DNA of 64,000 nucleotides from Actinospica durhamensis. Lineage in GTDB: Bacteria; Actinomycetota; Actinomycetes; Streptomycetales; Catenulisporaceae. Location: the NCBI RefSeq assembly GCF_018139695.1, contig NZ_JAGSOG010000010.1:1-64000 (forward strand), read 5' to 3'. A program made the position numbers and the translations under genes. The notes beneath the pieces were generated by a model that did not search any database, was not told the origin of the DNA, and was given only the letters and a program-made list of their open reading frames with translations. Positions within the stretch are counted from its first letter, which is position 1; each line of letters starts with the position of its first letter. Shown here one piece after another: positions 21,730-29,980 of the stretch.

Positions 21730-21953
21730 TGGCAGCCGGAACCGCAACGCACGAGCTGCGTGAGCTTTCGGACGCGGCCCTGGTGGACAAGCTCCGCGAG
21801 GCCAAGGAGGAGCTGTTCAACCTCCGCTTCCAGCAGGCCACCGGCCAGCTCGAGAACCACGGCCGCATGAAGGCCGTCAAGGCCGACATCGCCCGGGTCT
21901 ACACGATCCAGCGCGAGCGCGAGCTGGGCATCACGGAAGGTGATCAGAAGTGA
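21729..21953 (+). CDS. rpmC: 50S ribosomal protein L29
   Basis: L29 is a small helical protein at the tunnel exit next to L23. The 74-residue product has the core L..ELR......L...[21 protein letters not shown]. The start is the ATG in the TGATG overlap with rplP. It overlaps rpsQ by 4 nt (GTGA). Confidence 0.95.
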   Translation: MAAGTATHELRELSDAALVDKLREAKEELFNLRFQQATGQLENHGRMKAVKADIARVYTIQRERELGITEGDQK

Positions 21954-22246
21954 CTAACCCCGTGATCAGCGAGGCGAGCAGCGTGGAAGACGAGCAGCGC
22001 GGCGCGCGCAAGACCCGTGAGGGCCTTGTCGTGTCGGACAAGATGGACAAGACGGTCGTCGTGATCGTCGAGGACCGGGTCAAGCACCCGCTGTACGGCA
22101 AGGTCATGCGTCGTACCAGCAAGCTCAAGGCCCATGACGAGCAGAACAGCTGTGGCATCGGCGACCGCGTGCTGCTCATGGAGACCCGGCCGCTCTCGGC
22201 GACCAAGCGCTGGCGCGTGGTCGAGATCCTGGAGAAGGCCAAGTAA
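21950..22246 (+). CDS. rpsQ: 30S ribosomal protein S17
   Basis: S17 is a primary 16S rRNA-binding OB-fold protein. The 98-residue product has [16 protein letters not shown] and the [23 protein letters not shown] tail. The N-terminal 20 residues are an acidic extension. GTG at 21950 overlaps the rpmC stop. It is the last gene before a terminator-like hairpin at 22256-22294. Confidence 0.95.
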   Translation: MTNPVISEASSVEDEQRGARKTREGLVVSDKMDKTVVVIVEDRVKHPLYGKVMRRTSKLKAHDEQNSCGIGDRVLLMETRPLSATKRWRVVEILEKAK

Positions 22247-22255
22247 GCAGCCTCA

Positions 22256-22294
22256 CGCTCCCGGCGGTGTATCCGCCGCCGGGAGCGGGGTTTT
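22256..22294 (+). terminator. Terminator or attenuator between rpsQ and rplN
   Basis: Arms 22256-22267 and 22276-22287 form a perfect 12-bp stem with an 8-nt loop, followed by GGG and TTTT (22291-22294). It lies at the classical S10/spc border. No promoter fits in the 55 bp left before rplN, so partial read-through (attenuation) is more likely than a full stop. Confidence 0.7.
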
Positions 22295-22349
22295 CTGCGA
22301 AGAGACAACGGCCGCGCCGACCGGTGCGGCCACCAGTCAGGAGTAGAAC

Positions 22350-22718
22350 GTGATTCAGCAGGAATCGCGGCTGCGGGTCGCCGACAACACCGGTGCAAAG
22401 GAAATCCTCTGCATCCGGGTTCTCGGTGGCTCGAGCCGCCGCTACGCGGGCATCGGCGACGTCATCGTCGCCACCGTGAAGGACGCCCTCCCGGGCGCGG
22501 GCGTGAAGAAGGGCGACGTCGTCAAGGCCGTCGTCGTGCGCACCGTCAAGGAGCGTCGCCGTCCGGACGGTTCGTACATCCGCTTCGACGAGAACGCGGC
22601 CGTCCTGATCAAGGACGGCGGGGACCCGCGCGGTACCCGTATCTTCGGCCCGGTGGGCCGCGAGCTGCGTGACAAGCGCTACATGCGCATCATCTCGTTG
22701 GCTCCGGAGGTGCTCTAG
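22350..22718 (+). CDS. rplN: 50S ribosomal protein L14
   Basis: L14 forms an intersubunit bridge and is the docking site of RsfS. The 122-residue protein has the signature block [19 protein letters not shown] and [18 protein letters not shown]. The start is GTG at 22350 behind AGGAG. It is the first gene of the spc-type group and follows the hairpin at 22256-22294. Confidence 0.96.
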   Translation: MIQQESRLRVADNTGAKEILCIRVLGGSSRRYAGIGDVIVATVKDALPGAGVKKGDVVKAVVVRTVKERRRPDGSYIRFDENAAVLIKDGGDPRGTRIFGPVGRELRDKRYMRIISLAPEVL

Positions 22719-22720
22719 CC

Positions 22721-23089
22721 ATGGCGAAGCAGAAGATCCGCAAGGGTGACCTGGTCCAGGTCATCACGGGCAAGGACAAGGGCCTGCAGGGCAAGGTCAT
22801 CCAGGCCCTGCCGACCGCGGGCAAGGTCATCGTCGAGGGCGTGAACCGGGTCAAGAAGCACACCAAGGTCGGTCAGACCGCGCGTGGCTCCAAGACCGGC
22901 GGCATCGTCACCGTCGAAGCGCCGATCCAGGTCAGCAACGTGATGCTGGTGGTCGAGCACGAGGGCAAGAAGGTCGTCACCCGCGTCGGTTTCCGGCGTG
23001 AGGAGCAGGAGCGCAAGCTGCCTGACGGTACGACCAAGACGGTCACGCGTTCCGTGCGGTACGCGAAGAAGACCGGAGAGGCGATCTGA
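22721..23089 (+). CDS. rplX: 50S ribosomal protein L24
   Basis: L24 initiates 50S assembly. The KOW motif is clear near the N terminus ([19 protein letters not shown]), and [10 protein letters not shown] follows. The product is 122 residues, slightly longer than enteric L24. It begins 2 bp after rplN, and its TGA overlaps the rplE ATG. Confidence 0.95.
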   Translation: MAKQKIRKGDLVQVITGKDKGLQGKVIQALPTAGKVIVEGVNRVKKHTKVGQTARGSKTGGIVTVEAPIQVSNVMLVVEHEGKKVVTRVGFRREEQERKLPDGTTKTVTRSVRYAKKTGEAI

Positions 23090-23661
23090 TGACTGTGACC
23101 GACGAGCAGACCAAGGTCGCGCCGCGCCTGAAGGAGCGGTACCGCGCCGAGATCGCCCCGGCGATGCGTGAGCAGTTCAAGTACGAGAACGTCATGCAGA
23201 TCCCGGGCGTCACCAAGGTCGTCGTGAACATGGGTGTCGGCGACGCCGCCCGTGACTCGAAGCTGATCGAGGGCGCCATCCGCGACCTGCAGGCCATCAC
23301 CGGCCAGAAGCCGGCCGTGACCAAGGCCCGCAAGTCCATCGCGCAGTTCAAGCTGCGCGAGGGCCAGCCGATCGGCACCCACGTCACCCTGCGCGGTGAC
23401 TACATGTGGGAGTTCCTGGACCGCTTGGTCTCGATCGCGCTGCCGCGCATCCGTGACTTCCGCGGCCTGTCGCCGAAGCAGTTCGACGGCAAGGGCAACT
23501 ACACCTTCGGTCTCAACGAGCAGTCGATGTTCCACGAGATCGACCCCGACAAGATCGACCGGGTCCGCGGTATGGACATCACGGTCGTGACCACCGCCCC
23601 GAACGACGCCGAAGGCCGCGCGCTGCTCAAGCTGCTCGGCTTCCCCTTCAAGGAGGCCTGA
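23089..23661 (+). CDS. rplE: 50S ribosomal protein L5
   Basis: L5 binds 5S rRNA and contacts P-site tRNA. The 190-residue protein contains [20 protein letters not shown], the [16 protein letters not shown] block and [13 protein letters not shown]. The ATG is in the TGATG overlap with rplX. It is 2 bp before rpsZ. Confidence 0.96.
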   Translation: MTVTDEQTKVAPRLKERYRAEIAPAMREQFKYENVMQIPGVTKVVVNMGVGDAARDSKLIEGAIRDLQAITGQKPAVTKARKSIAQFKLREGQPIGTHVTLRGDYMWEFLDRLVSIALPRIRDFRGLSPKQFDGKGNYTFGLNEQSMFHEIDPDKIDRVRGMDITVVTTAPNDAEGRALLKLLGFPFKEA

Positions 23662-23663
23662 TC

Positions 23664-23849
23664 ATGGCGAAGACCGCGCTGATCAACAAGGCGAACGCCA
23701 AGCCGAAGTTCAAGGTCCGGGGTTACACCCGGTGCCAGAAGTGCGGCCGTCCGCACTCGGTGTACCGCAAGTTCGGCCTGTGCCGCGTCTGCCTGCGCGA
23801 GATGGCCCACGCCGGCGAGCTGCCCGGCGTGACCAAGTCGAGCTGGTAG
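23664..23849 (+). CDS. rpsZ: 30S ribosomal protein S14, zinc-binding type
   Basis: This is the short 61-residue S14 with a zinc ribbon formed by Cys24, Cys27, Cys40 and Cys43 (CQKC...CRVC). It is the primary S14 in actinobacteria; zinc-free S14 paralogs usually sit elsewhere under Zur control. It is the last gene before the operon is cut by a terminator at 23880-23929; rpsH, its normal neighbour, is 3.1 kb away. Confidence 0.96.
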   Translation: MAKTALINKANAKPKFKVRGYTRCQKCGRPHSVYRKFGLCRVCLREMAHAGELPGVTKSSW

Positions 23850-23879
23850 TCCGCGACGCCGGAACCTGACGGCGATTCA

Positions 23880-23929
23880 CAGTCGGGCCCCGCACACGTT
23901 ATGACGTGTGCGGGGCCCGACTGTTTTTT
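23880..23929 (+). terminator. Strong intrinsic terminator after rpsZ
   Basis: Arms 23880-23899 and 23904-23923 are a perfect 20-bp stem around the loop TATG, followed directly by six T (23924-23929). It is one of the best intrinsic terminators in the window and should end transcription in the middle of the ancestral spc operon. Confidence 0.92.
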
Positions 23930-23983
23930 GCGCGGGTGTATGCTCCGCGTTGCTTGACAAGTGGTTGAGCTCGAGGAGGGGGT

Positions 23984-25099
23984 GTGCGCATGCGCAGGGA
24001 ACACATGGCGGCCGGGGCCGCGCTGATCGTCTCGATCGGATCGCTGGTCGGGATACCGGCCGCCGCGCACGCGGCGGCGAGCGGGAGCGTTCTGTACGTC
24101 AAAACTGGGCCCACCTGCTCGGACACGACCACCGACAGTTCGGTGACGCCGTACTGCACCATCCAGGCCGCGGCGAACGTCGTCGAGCCCGGACAGACCG
24201 TGCAGATCTCCGAGGGCACGTACGACAGCAATGTCACGATCACCCGGTCCGGTACCGCGGCCGCGCCGATCAAGTTCGTCGGCGAAGGCGACTTCTCCAT
24301 GCAGCCGTACAACGATCAGGCGGTGCAGATCGGCGGCTCCGGTGCGAATTCGACCACCGGCTACGGGCTGCTGATCGACGGTGCGAGCAACGTCGAGTTC
24401 TCCAATGTCAAGATCATGGGCCAGCCGACCGGTGACGTCCTCGTCGAGGAGTCCTCCGGCATCGTGCTGGACCACGACTCGATCGACGCGGGGGACACCA
24501 GCGGCCTCATCGTGGGCGCGGGCTCCAGCGCGGTCACGATCGCGGAGGACTACTTCACCCCGGACTTGACCGCTACGGGCAACGCCGTCGAGGTCGATTC
24601 CGGGGCGAGCGACACGACGATCACGAATGACATCGCCTACTTGACCGGTGGTGGCGTCTGGGTCGACGGGGCGTCAGGCACCGCGGTGACCGGCGACACC
24701 TTCTACCGCGTGCTGGGAACCGGCGTCCAGGTCGACTCCGGCGCCGCCGGCACCACGATCGAGAACAATGTCGTGTTACCGACCAAGTCCGGGGCGAACG
24801 GGGTTTACGTCGACACCTCGTCGGCGGCGGGTACGACTCTCGACTACAACTTCGTCCTCACCCCGGCCACGAACACCGCTGCCCTCTACAGCTTCGACGG
24901 TGCCAACTACCAGAGCGCCGCGGCTCTCGACGCGGCGACCGGCCAAGGCGCGCACGACGTGAACACGGGCCCCGCGATTTCCGCCGGCACCTTCGCGCCG
25001 GTCGAGGGCTCGCCCACCATCAACAGCGCCGACGCTTCCGCGCCCGGCGAGGCGTCGACCGACTTCTACGGCAACGCCCGGGCCCCTGGACCCGAATGA
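23984..25099 (+). CDS. Secreted right-handed beta-helix protein, N-terminal part (frameshift at the end)
   Basis: The 371-residue frame starts with a signal peptide (core AAGALIVSIGSLVGIPA-like, predicted cleavage after AHA, about residue 32). A parallel beta-helix of the pectate-lyase/DUF1565 type follows (VLYVKTGPTCSD..., TIQAAANVVEPGQTVQISEGTY), with many short turns rich in Asn, Asp, Thr and Gly. It stops at 25097-25099 just after DFYGNARAP, inside the motif that closes such domains; the rest (GYYDRGAVQ) continues in the +1 frame. AGGAGG at 23974-23979 supports GTG 23984 or ATG 23990. A rare TTA leucine codon lies at 24776-24778. It is inserted between rpsZ and rpsH. Role: extracellular, probably glycan-binding or glycan-cleaving; the substrate is unknown. 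Confidence 0.8.
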   Translation: MRMRREHMAAGAALIVSIGSLVGIPAAAHAAASGSVLYVKTGPTCSDTTTDSSVTPYCTIQAAANVVEPGQTVQISEGTYDSNVTITRSGTAAAPIKFVGEGDFSMQPYNDQAVQIGGSGANSTTGYGLLIDGASNVEFSNVKIMGQPTGDVLVEESSGIVLDHDSIDAGDTSGLIVGAGSSAVTIAEDYFTPDLTATGNAVEVDSGASDTTITNDIAYLTGGGVWVDGASGTAVTGDTFYRVLGTGVQVDSGAAGTTIENNVVLPTKSGANGVYVDTSSAAGTTLDYNFVLTPATNTAALYSFDGANYQSAAALDAATGQGAHDVNTGPAISAGTFAPVEGSPTINSADASAPGEASTDFYGNARAPGPE

Positions 25100-25103
25100 C
25101 CCG

Positions 25104-26537
25104 GTGACCGGCACCGGCGGCGGCTACTACGACCGCGGGGCCGTGCAGATCCCGGATCCGATCAAGGTGACCGCGACCGATTCGAGCACCTGGGCGGCCG
25201 GTTCGGTGACGAAGACCATCACCGCGACGCTGACCGGTACGCCGTGGTCGTCCTCGGTCACGTACGACTTCGACTTCGGCGACGGCACGACGCAGTCCTC
25301 GAGTTCCCCGGTGATCCAGCACACGTACACGACGGCCGGAACGTACCGGCCGACCGTCACCGCCGTCGACGGTGATCACGGTTCCGCCGGCGCGCAGGCG
25401 GCGCCGTTCACTCTGGCCGGGGGCAACGCGTACTACCCGATCGCGCCCACCCGGGTGCTCGACACCCGGCACGGCATCGGCACGGCCACCGCGCGTGTTC
25501 CGGCCGACGGCGGCGTCAAGCTCAAGGTGGCCGGCGTCGGCGGGGTTCCGGCCACCGGGGCCGTCGCGGTCGTGCTGAACGTCACCGTGGTCGGCCCGAC
25601 CGCGAACGGCGTCATCACGGCCTACCCGGACGGCACCGCGGTCCCGACCGCCTCGAACCTGAACTTCCTCAAGGGGGAGAACCGACCGAACCTGGTGACG
25701 GTGGAGCTCGGCTCTGACGGCAGCGTGGATCTGCGCAACGGCGGCAACGGCACCTCCGACCTCGTCGCGGACCTCGAGGGCTACTACGCGCCGGGCACCG
25801 GCACCGGATTCTCCGGAGTCGAGAACTACCGCTCCGACGCGGTCACCCTGACGGTCGGCAAGCCCGTCCCGGCATCCCTGTTCTACTCGGGCTACAACGG
25901 GCTGAGCACCGGTGCGGCCGCGGTCGCGGTCAACATCACCGCGACCCAGGGCACCGCGGCCGGTTTCGTCAGCGCGTACGCGGACGGCGGCAAGATGCCG
26001 ACCGCTTCGAACGTGAACTACAGCGCGAACGAGAACATCGCGAACATGGCGATCGTGCCGCTCGGCTCCGACGGGTACATCGACCTGGTCGCCGGCGGCA
26101 AGGCCGGCGCGACGGTGAAGGTCCTGATCGACGTCGAGGGCTTCTACACCAACCAGCCCGACACCTACGGGACCGGCTTCGTGCCGACGCGCCCGACCCG
26201 GCTGATCGACACCCGCAGCGGCCTTGGCCTGCAGGCCAAGGGGCCGACGAGCGGGACCGAGGTGGACCCGACGAAGCTGGCCGGGATCCCGGCCCACGCC
26301 GCCGGGATCGCCGCGAACGTGACCGTGGTCGATCCCTCGGCCAACGGGTTTTTCTCGGCCGTCGTCCTCTACGAGCTCACCGCGACCTCGACGTTGAACT
26401 TCGCCAAGGCGCAGAACGTGGCGAACATGGCCGAGCTCACCTGGGCGCCGGACGGCTCCGGCCAGTACCTCTACCTCGGCACCAGTGGGGCCACCACCGG
26501 CATCGTGCTCGACATGTTCGGCTACTTCGTCGACTGA
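25104..26537 (+). CDS. C-terminal part of the same secreted protein: PKD domain plus three repeat domains
   Basis: The frame has no ribosome binding site or signal peptide at its GTG (25104), and in-frame codons run back across the upstream stop, so it is best read as the continuation of 23984-25099 after a one-base shift near 25082. It begins with the beta-helix closing motif (GGGYYDRGAVQ). A PKD-type domain follows (about residues 15-100: VTYDFDFGDGT, HTYTTAGTYRPTVTAVDG). Then come three related domains of about 125 residues starting PTRVLDTR, SGVENYRSDA and PTRLIDTR, each ending in a GYY/GFY/GYF motif. This repeat is common in secreted actinobacterial proteins. Joined, the protein would be about 850 residues. 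Confidence 0.75.
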   Translation: MTGTGGGYYDRGAVQIPDPIKVTATDSSTWAAGSVTKTITATLTGTPWSSSVTYDFDFGDGTTQSSSSPVIQHTYTTAGTYRPTVTAVDGDHGSAGAQAAPFTLAGGNAYYPIAPTRVLDTRHGIGTATARVPADGGVKLKVAGVGGVPATGAVAVVLNVTVVGPTANGVITAYPDGTAVPTASNLNFLKGENRPNLVTVELGSDGSVDLRNGGNGTSDLVADLEGYYAPGTGTGFSGVENYRSDAVTLTVGKPVPASLFYSGYNGLSTGAAAVAVNITATQGTAAGFVSAYADGGKMPTASNVNYSANENIANMAIVPLGSDGYIDLVAGGKAGATVKVLIDVEGFYTNQPDTYGTGFVPTRPTRLIDTRSGLGLQAKGPTSGTEVDPTKLAGIPAHAAGIAANVTVVDPSANGFFSAVVLYELTATSTLNFAKAQNVANMAELTWAPDGSGQYLYLGTSGATTGIVLDMFGYFVD

Positions 26538-26560
26538 CACCCCACGCGAGCCCCGTGACA

Positions 26561-26596
26561 CCGCGGCCCCCGTCTCCGGCGAGGCGGGGGCCGCGG
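26561..26596. terminator. GC-rich hairpin after the beta-helix/PKD gene
   Basis: Arms 26561-26572 and 26585-26596 form a perfect 12-bp G+C stem with a 12-nt loop that can pair further. No T tract follows. It is 24 bp after the stop and probably ends the inserted gene's transcript. Confidence 0.6.
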
Positions 26597-26639
26597 CCTG
26601 CGCCGTGCGGCCCGCGCCGTGCGATCTGCGCTGTCCGAT

Positions 26640-26669
26640 TTGGGCGGCCCGGGGATGCTCTGTTAACCT
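26640..26669 (+). promoter_or_regulatory. Promoter for the second half of the spc operon (TTGGGC-N18-TAACCT)
   Basis: TTGGGC at 26640-26645 and TAACCT at 26664-26669 are 18 bp apart. Transcription would start near 26676, giving a leader of about 265 nt before rpsH. It replaces the supply of transcripts lost through the terminator at 23880-23929. Confidence 0.55.
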
Positions 26670-26768
26670 GGACCAACGCGTGTCTGCCCCCGGGCTAACG
26701 CGCGTGTGGGCGCTCTAGCGAAAGCGAGTCCGTCACCCTGGTCCCGCGGTGCTCTCGAGCACGGCAAG

Positions 26769-26893
26769 GGATACCCGGTGACTGCTGGTTCGGTCGTCAC
26801 GGCCATGCCAGGTGCCCTTAGCAACTGTCACTACGACGCCGCAGGTCCTCCCGGCGAATCAAGGGCACCGCACCTTCTCAGGGCACGGTATCC
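26769..26893 (+). promoter_or_regulatory. Folded leader RNA upstream of rpsH
   Basis: Nested complementary segments are visible: GGATACC (26769-26775) with GGTATCC (26887-26893), GTGAC (26779-26783) with GTCAC (26796-26800), and GGTGCCCTT (26811-26819) with AAGGGCACC (26861-26869). Together they could fold the leader into a multi-branched structure ending about 50 nt before rpsH. S8 autoregulates the spc operon in enterics; whether this leader binds S8 is unknown. Confidence 0.4.
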
Positions 26894-26942
26894 GCGATGC
26901 GCCTGGGCCGGAAACCACGGTGGGAAGGCCCAAGGCCCCCTT

Positions 26943-27341
26943 ATGACCATGACTGACCCGATCGCAGACATGCTCACGCGTCTGCGTAACGCCAACTCGG
27001 CGTACCACGACCAGGTCACCATGCCGTCCTCCAAGCTGAAGACTCGCATCGCCGAGATCCTCAAGCAGGAGGGCTACATCGCCAGCTACGTCGTCGAGGA
27101 CCTCGAGGTCGGGAAGAACCTGATCATCGACCTCAAGTTCGGCCCGAACCGCGAGCGGTCGATCGCCGGCATCAAGCGCATCTCGAAGCCGGGTCTGCGC
27201 GTCTACGCCAAGTCCACGAACCTGCCGAAGGTGCTCGGCGGACTCGGCATCGCCATCATCTCCTCGTCGTCCGGTCTGCTGACCGACCGACAGGCCGCCA
27301 AGAAGGGCGTAGGCGGAGAAGTCCTCGCCTACGTCTGGTAA
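26943..27341 (+). CDS. rpsH: 30S ribosomal protein S8
   Basis: S8 is a central 16S rRNA-binding protein. The 132-residue product begins [23 protein letters not shown] and has [16 protein letters not shown] and [11 protein letters not shown] at the C terminus, the expected length. ATG at 26943 gives the actinobacterial N terminus; 26949 is the alternative. It is here the first gene of a transcription unit, instead of following rpsZ directly. Confidence 0.96.
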   Translation: MTMTDPIADMLTRLRNANSAYHDQVTMPSSKLKTRIAEILKQEGYIASYVVEDLEVGKNLIIDLKFGPNRERSIAGIKRISKPGLRVYAKSTNLPKVLGGLGIAIISSSSGLLTDRQAAKKGVGGEVLAYVW

Positions 27342-27365
27342 GTCCGGAAGGGAGTAAAGACAGCT

Positions 27366-27905
27366 ATGTCTCGTATTGGACGGCTGCCGATCCCGGTCCC
27401 GGCCGGCGTCGAAGTCAGCATTGACGGAAGCGACGTGACGGTGAAGGGCCCCAAGGGCACCCTGAGCCACACCGTCGTCACCCCGATCTCGGTGGAGAAG
27501 GCCGAGGACGGCACCCTGCAGGTGACCCGTCCCAACGACGAGCGCGCCGCCAAGGAGCGCCACGGCCTGACCCGTACCCTGATCAACAACATGATCATCG
27601 GCGTGACGACCGGCTACTCGAAGGTCATGGAGATCTCGGGTGTCGGTTACCGCGTCACGGCGAAGGGCTCCAGCCTGGAGTTCGCGCTCGGCTACTCGCA
27701 CCCGATCGTGGTGGAGCCGGCCGACGGCATCTCCTTCGCCGTCGAGGCCCCGACCCGGTTCGTGGTCTCCGGCATCGACAAGCAGTTGGTCGGTGAGACG
27801 GCGGCGAACATCCGCAAGCTGCGCAAGCCCGACCCCTACAAGGCCAAGGGTGTGCGGTACCAGGGTGAGGTCATCCGCCGCAAGGTCGGAAAGGCTGGTA
27901 AGTAG
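27366..27905 (+). CDS. rplF: 50S ribosomal protein L6
   Basis: L6 lies near the factor-binding site of the 50S subunit. The 179-residue protein has two tandem L6 folds; [17 protein letters not shown] and the C-terminal signature [25 protein letters not shown] are clear. It starts 24 bp after rpsH and ends 2 bp before rplR. Confidence 0.96.
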   Translation: MSRIGRLPIPVPAGVEVSIDGSDVTVKGPKGTLSHTVVTPISVEKAEDGTLQVTRPNDERAAKERHGLTRTLINNMIIGVTTGYSKVMEISGVGYRVTAKGSSLEFALGYSHPIVVEPADGISFAVEAPTRFVVSGIDKQLVGETAANIRKLRKPDPYKAKGVRYQGEVIRRKVGKAGK

Positions 27906-27907
27906 CC

Positions 27908-28291
27908 ATGGCCTATGGTCACAAGATCGCCAAGGGCAACGCCAAGAAGAGCGTTGCGCTCAAGCGTCGTCACATCCGCGTGCGCAAGCGCGTCAACGGC
28001 ACGGAGGAGCGTCCGCGCCTCGTCGTGACGCGCTCCAACCGCCACATGGTCGCCCAGATCGTCAACGACAAGCTCGGCCACACCGTGGCCTCCGCCTCCA
28101 CCATGGAGGCCACGCTGCGTTCGGCCGACGGCAAGAAGGTTGACCTGTCCCGCGAGGTCGGCAAGCTCGTCGCCGAGCGCGCCAAGGCCGCCGGTGTCGC
28201 CACGGTCGTGTTCGACCGCGGCGGCAACAAGTACCACGGCCGGGTGGCCGCGGTCGCCGAGGGCGCCCGCGACGCCGGACTGGACTTCTGA
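27908..28291 (+). CDS. rplR: 50S ribosomal protein L18
   Basis: L18 binds 5S rRNA with L5. The 127-residue protein has [20 protein letters not shown] and the [27 protein letters not shown] terminus. Start and length are typical. It lies 40 bp before rpsE. Confidence 0.96.
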   Translation: MAYGHKIAKGNAKKSVALKRRHIRVRKRVNGTEERPRLVVTRSNRHMVAQIVNDKLGHTVASASTMEATLRSADGKKVDLSREVGKLVAERAKAAGVATVVFDRGGNKYHGRVAAVAEGARDAGLDF

Positions 28292-28331
28292 TGACGACCA
28301 TGAACCAGAACACTGAAATGAGGGATTCCTG

Positions 28332-28964
28332 ATGCCCGGACCCCAGCGCCGCGGTGGCGCCCCGGGTGGCCAGGGTCGTGGTGAGGGTGGTGGAGAGCGG
28401 CGGGACCGTCGCGACCGCCGGAACCAGGACTCCACCCCGGCTGCCGAGAAGACCGCCTACGTCGAGCGCGTCGTGACCATCAACCGCGTGGCCAAGGTCG
28501 TGAAGGGTGGACGTCGGTTCTCCTTCACCGCCCTGGTCGTCGTGGGCGACGGTGACGGCACCGTCGGTGTCGGCTACGGCAAGGCCAAGGAGGTGCCGGC
28601 CGCCATCGCCAAGGGCGTTGAGGAGGCCAAGAAGCACTTCTTCAAGGTCCCCCGCATCCAGGGCACCATCCCCCACCCGATCGTCGGCGAGGCCGCGGCC
28701 GGTGTCGTGATGCTCAAGCCGGCCTCCGCCGGTACCGGTGTCATCGCCGGTGGCGCGGTGCGCGCCGTGCTCGAGTGCGCGGGCATCCACGACGTGCTGT
28801 CCAAGTCCATGGGCTCGGACAACGCGATCAACGTGGTGCACGCCACCGTCGCCGCGCTCAAGGGCCTGGTTCGTCCCGAGGAGATCGCGGCCCGCCGCGG
28901 CCTGCCGCTCGAGGACGTCGCTCCGGCCGCCCTGCTGCGCGCCCGCGCGGGAGTGGGTGCCTGA
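28332..28964 (+). CDS. rpsE: 30S ribosomal protein S5
   Basis: S5 contributes to decoding accuracy. The core ([60 protein letters not shown]) is intact in a 210-residue product. The first 40 residues are a Gly/Arg-rich extension ([21 protein letters not shown]), like the S3 tail. It lies 1 bp before rpmD. Confidence 0.96.
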   Translation: MPGPQRRGGAPGGQGRGEGGGERRDRRDRRNQDSTPAAEKTAYVERVVTINRVAKVVKGGRRFSFTALVVVGDGDGTVGVGYGKAKEVPAAIAKGVEEAKKHFFKVPRIQGTIPHPIVGEAAAGVVMLKPASAGTGVIAGGAVRAVLECAGIHDVLSKSMGSDNAINVVHATVAALKGLVRPEEIAARRGLPLEDVAPAALLRARAGVGA

Positions 28965-28965
28965 G

Positions 28966-29148
28966 ATGGCCAAGCTGAAGATCACGCAGGTCCGTTCGAA
29001 GATCGGCACGAAGCAGAACCACCGCGAAACGCTGCGGTCGCTCGGCCTCAAGCGGATCAACGACACGGTGATCAAGGAGGACCGCCCGGAGTTCCGCGGC
29101 ATGGTCCACACCGTTCGTCACCTCGTCGAGGTTGAGGAGGTCGACTGA
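28966..29148 (+). CDS. rpmD: 50S ribosomal protein L30
   Basis: L30 is a small ferredoxin-fold ribosomal protein. The 60-residue product ([31 protein letters not shown]...) has the complete family pattern ending in [12 protein letters not shown] at 28966 follows the rpsE stop by one base. Its TGA overlaps the rplO ATG. Confidence 0.95.
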   Translation: MAKLKITQVRSKIGTKQNHRETLRSLGLKRINDTVIKEDRPEFRGMVHTVRHLVEVEEVD

Positions 29149-29618
29149 TGTCCGAGCAGGAGAAGCAGCACGTCCTGAAGGTGCACCACCTGCGTCCCGC
29201 CCCGGGTGCCAAGACCGCGAAGACCCGTGTGGGTCGCGGTGAGGGCTCCAAGGGTAAGACCGCCGGTCGCGGTACCAAGGGTACGAAGGCGCGCTACCAG
29301 GTGCCGGAGCGCTTCGAGGGTGGGCAGATGCCGCTGCACATGCGGCTGCCCAAGCTCAAGGGCTTCAAGAACCACTTCCGGGTGGAGTACCAGGTCGTGA
29401 ACCTGGCCAAGCTGGCCGAGCTCTACCCGCAGGGCGGCAACGTCACCGTCGCCGACCTGGTGGCCAAGGGCGCCGTGCGCAAGGGCGAGCTCGTCAAGGT
29501 GCTCGGCACCGGCGAGGTCGAGGTCGCGCTGAACGTCAAGGTCGACGCGTACTCCGCGTCCGCCAAGACGAAGATCGCCGCCGCCGGCGGCAGCGCCGAG
29601 GAGCTCGGCGCCAAGTAG
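29148..29618 (+). CDS. rplO: 50S ribosomal protein L15
   Basis: L15 is needed in late 50S assembly. The 156-residue protein has the basic N-terminal [19 protein letters not shown] tail and the globular C-terminal domain ([35 protein letters not shown]). It is coupled to rpmD and is followed by a terminator, so secY is not simply the next gene of this transcript. Confidence 0.95.
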   Translation: MSEQEKQHVLKVHHLRPAPGAKTAKTRVGRGEGSKGKTAGRGTKGTKARYQVPERFEGGQMPLHMRLPKLKGFKNHFRVEYQVVNLAKLAELYPQGGNVTVADLVAKGAVRKGELVKVLGTGEVEVALNVKVDAYSASAKTKIAAAGGSAEELGAK

Positions 29619-29674
29619 GTCCCGGGACCGGCGGCCGCCCCCTTCACCGGGCACGGCCGTCGGTCCGCTGCGGC

Positions 29675-29711
29675 AATCGCCCTGGATCTTTCACCGATCC
29701 AGGGCGATTTT
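29675..29711 (+). terminator. Terminator between rplO and secY
   Basis: Arms 29675-29688 and 29696-29709 form a perfect 14-bp stem with a 7-nt loop, followed by TT. The remaining gap to secY (29712-29980) holds a TAAGAT at 29768-29773 that could be a -10, without a clear -35. No gene is seen in 29619-29980. Confidence 0.75.
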
Positions 29712-29980
29712 CGCTGTTCGTATACCGAGCTTTCTCCACGCTCTCGCTTTGAGCGATGAGTATTGCGTAAGATGTCGCGAGCCGAAGTGTCCGCAGGCAG
29801 CTCACGCATGCCCGGCGGGAACCGAAAGCACGTGGATTCGGTCTTCACCAGAAGTGCCGGACAGAGGCGGCTATGTCCGACTCGTTCCGGGGGTCCACAC
29901 CCACGCCCAAGTACCGCATCATCGTCAACCGCCGCCGGCGGGCCTTGCACGGGCCTACCGGGTAGTGCGCAGGAGGAACA

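Noticed and set aside
23953-23960. TTGACA before the beta-helix gene as its promoter
   Set aside because: The hexamer is a perfect -35, but no -10 match lies 16-19 bp downstream; the ribosome binding site occupies that place.
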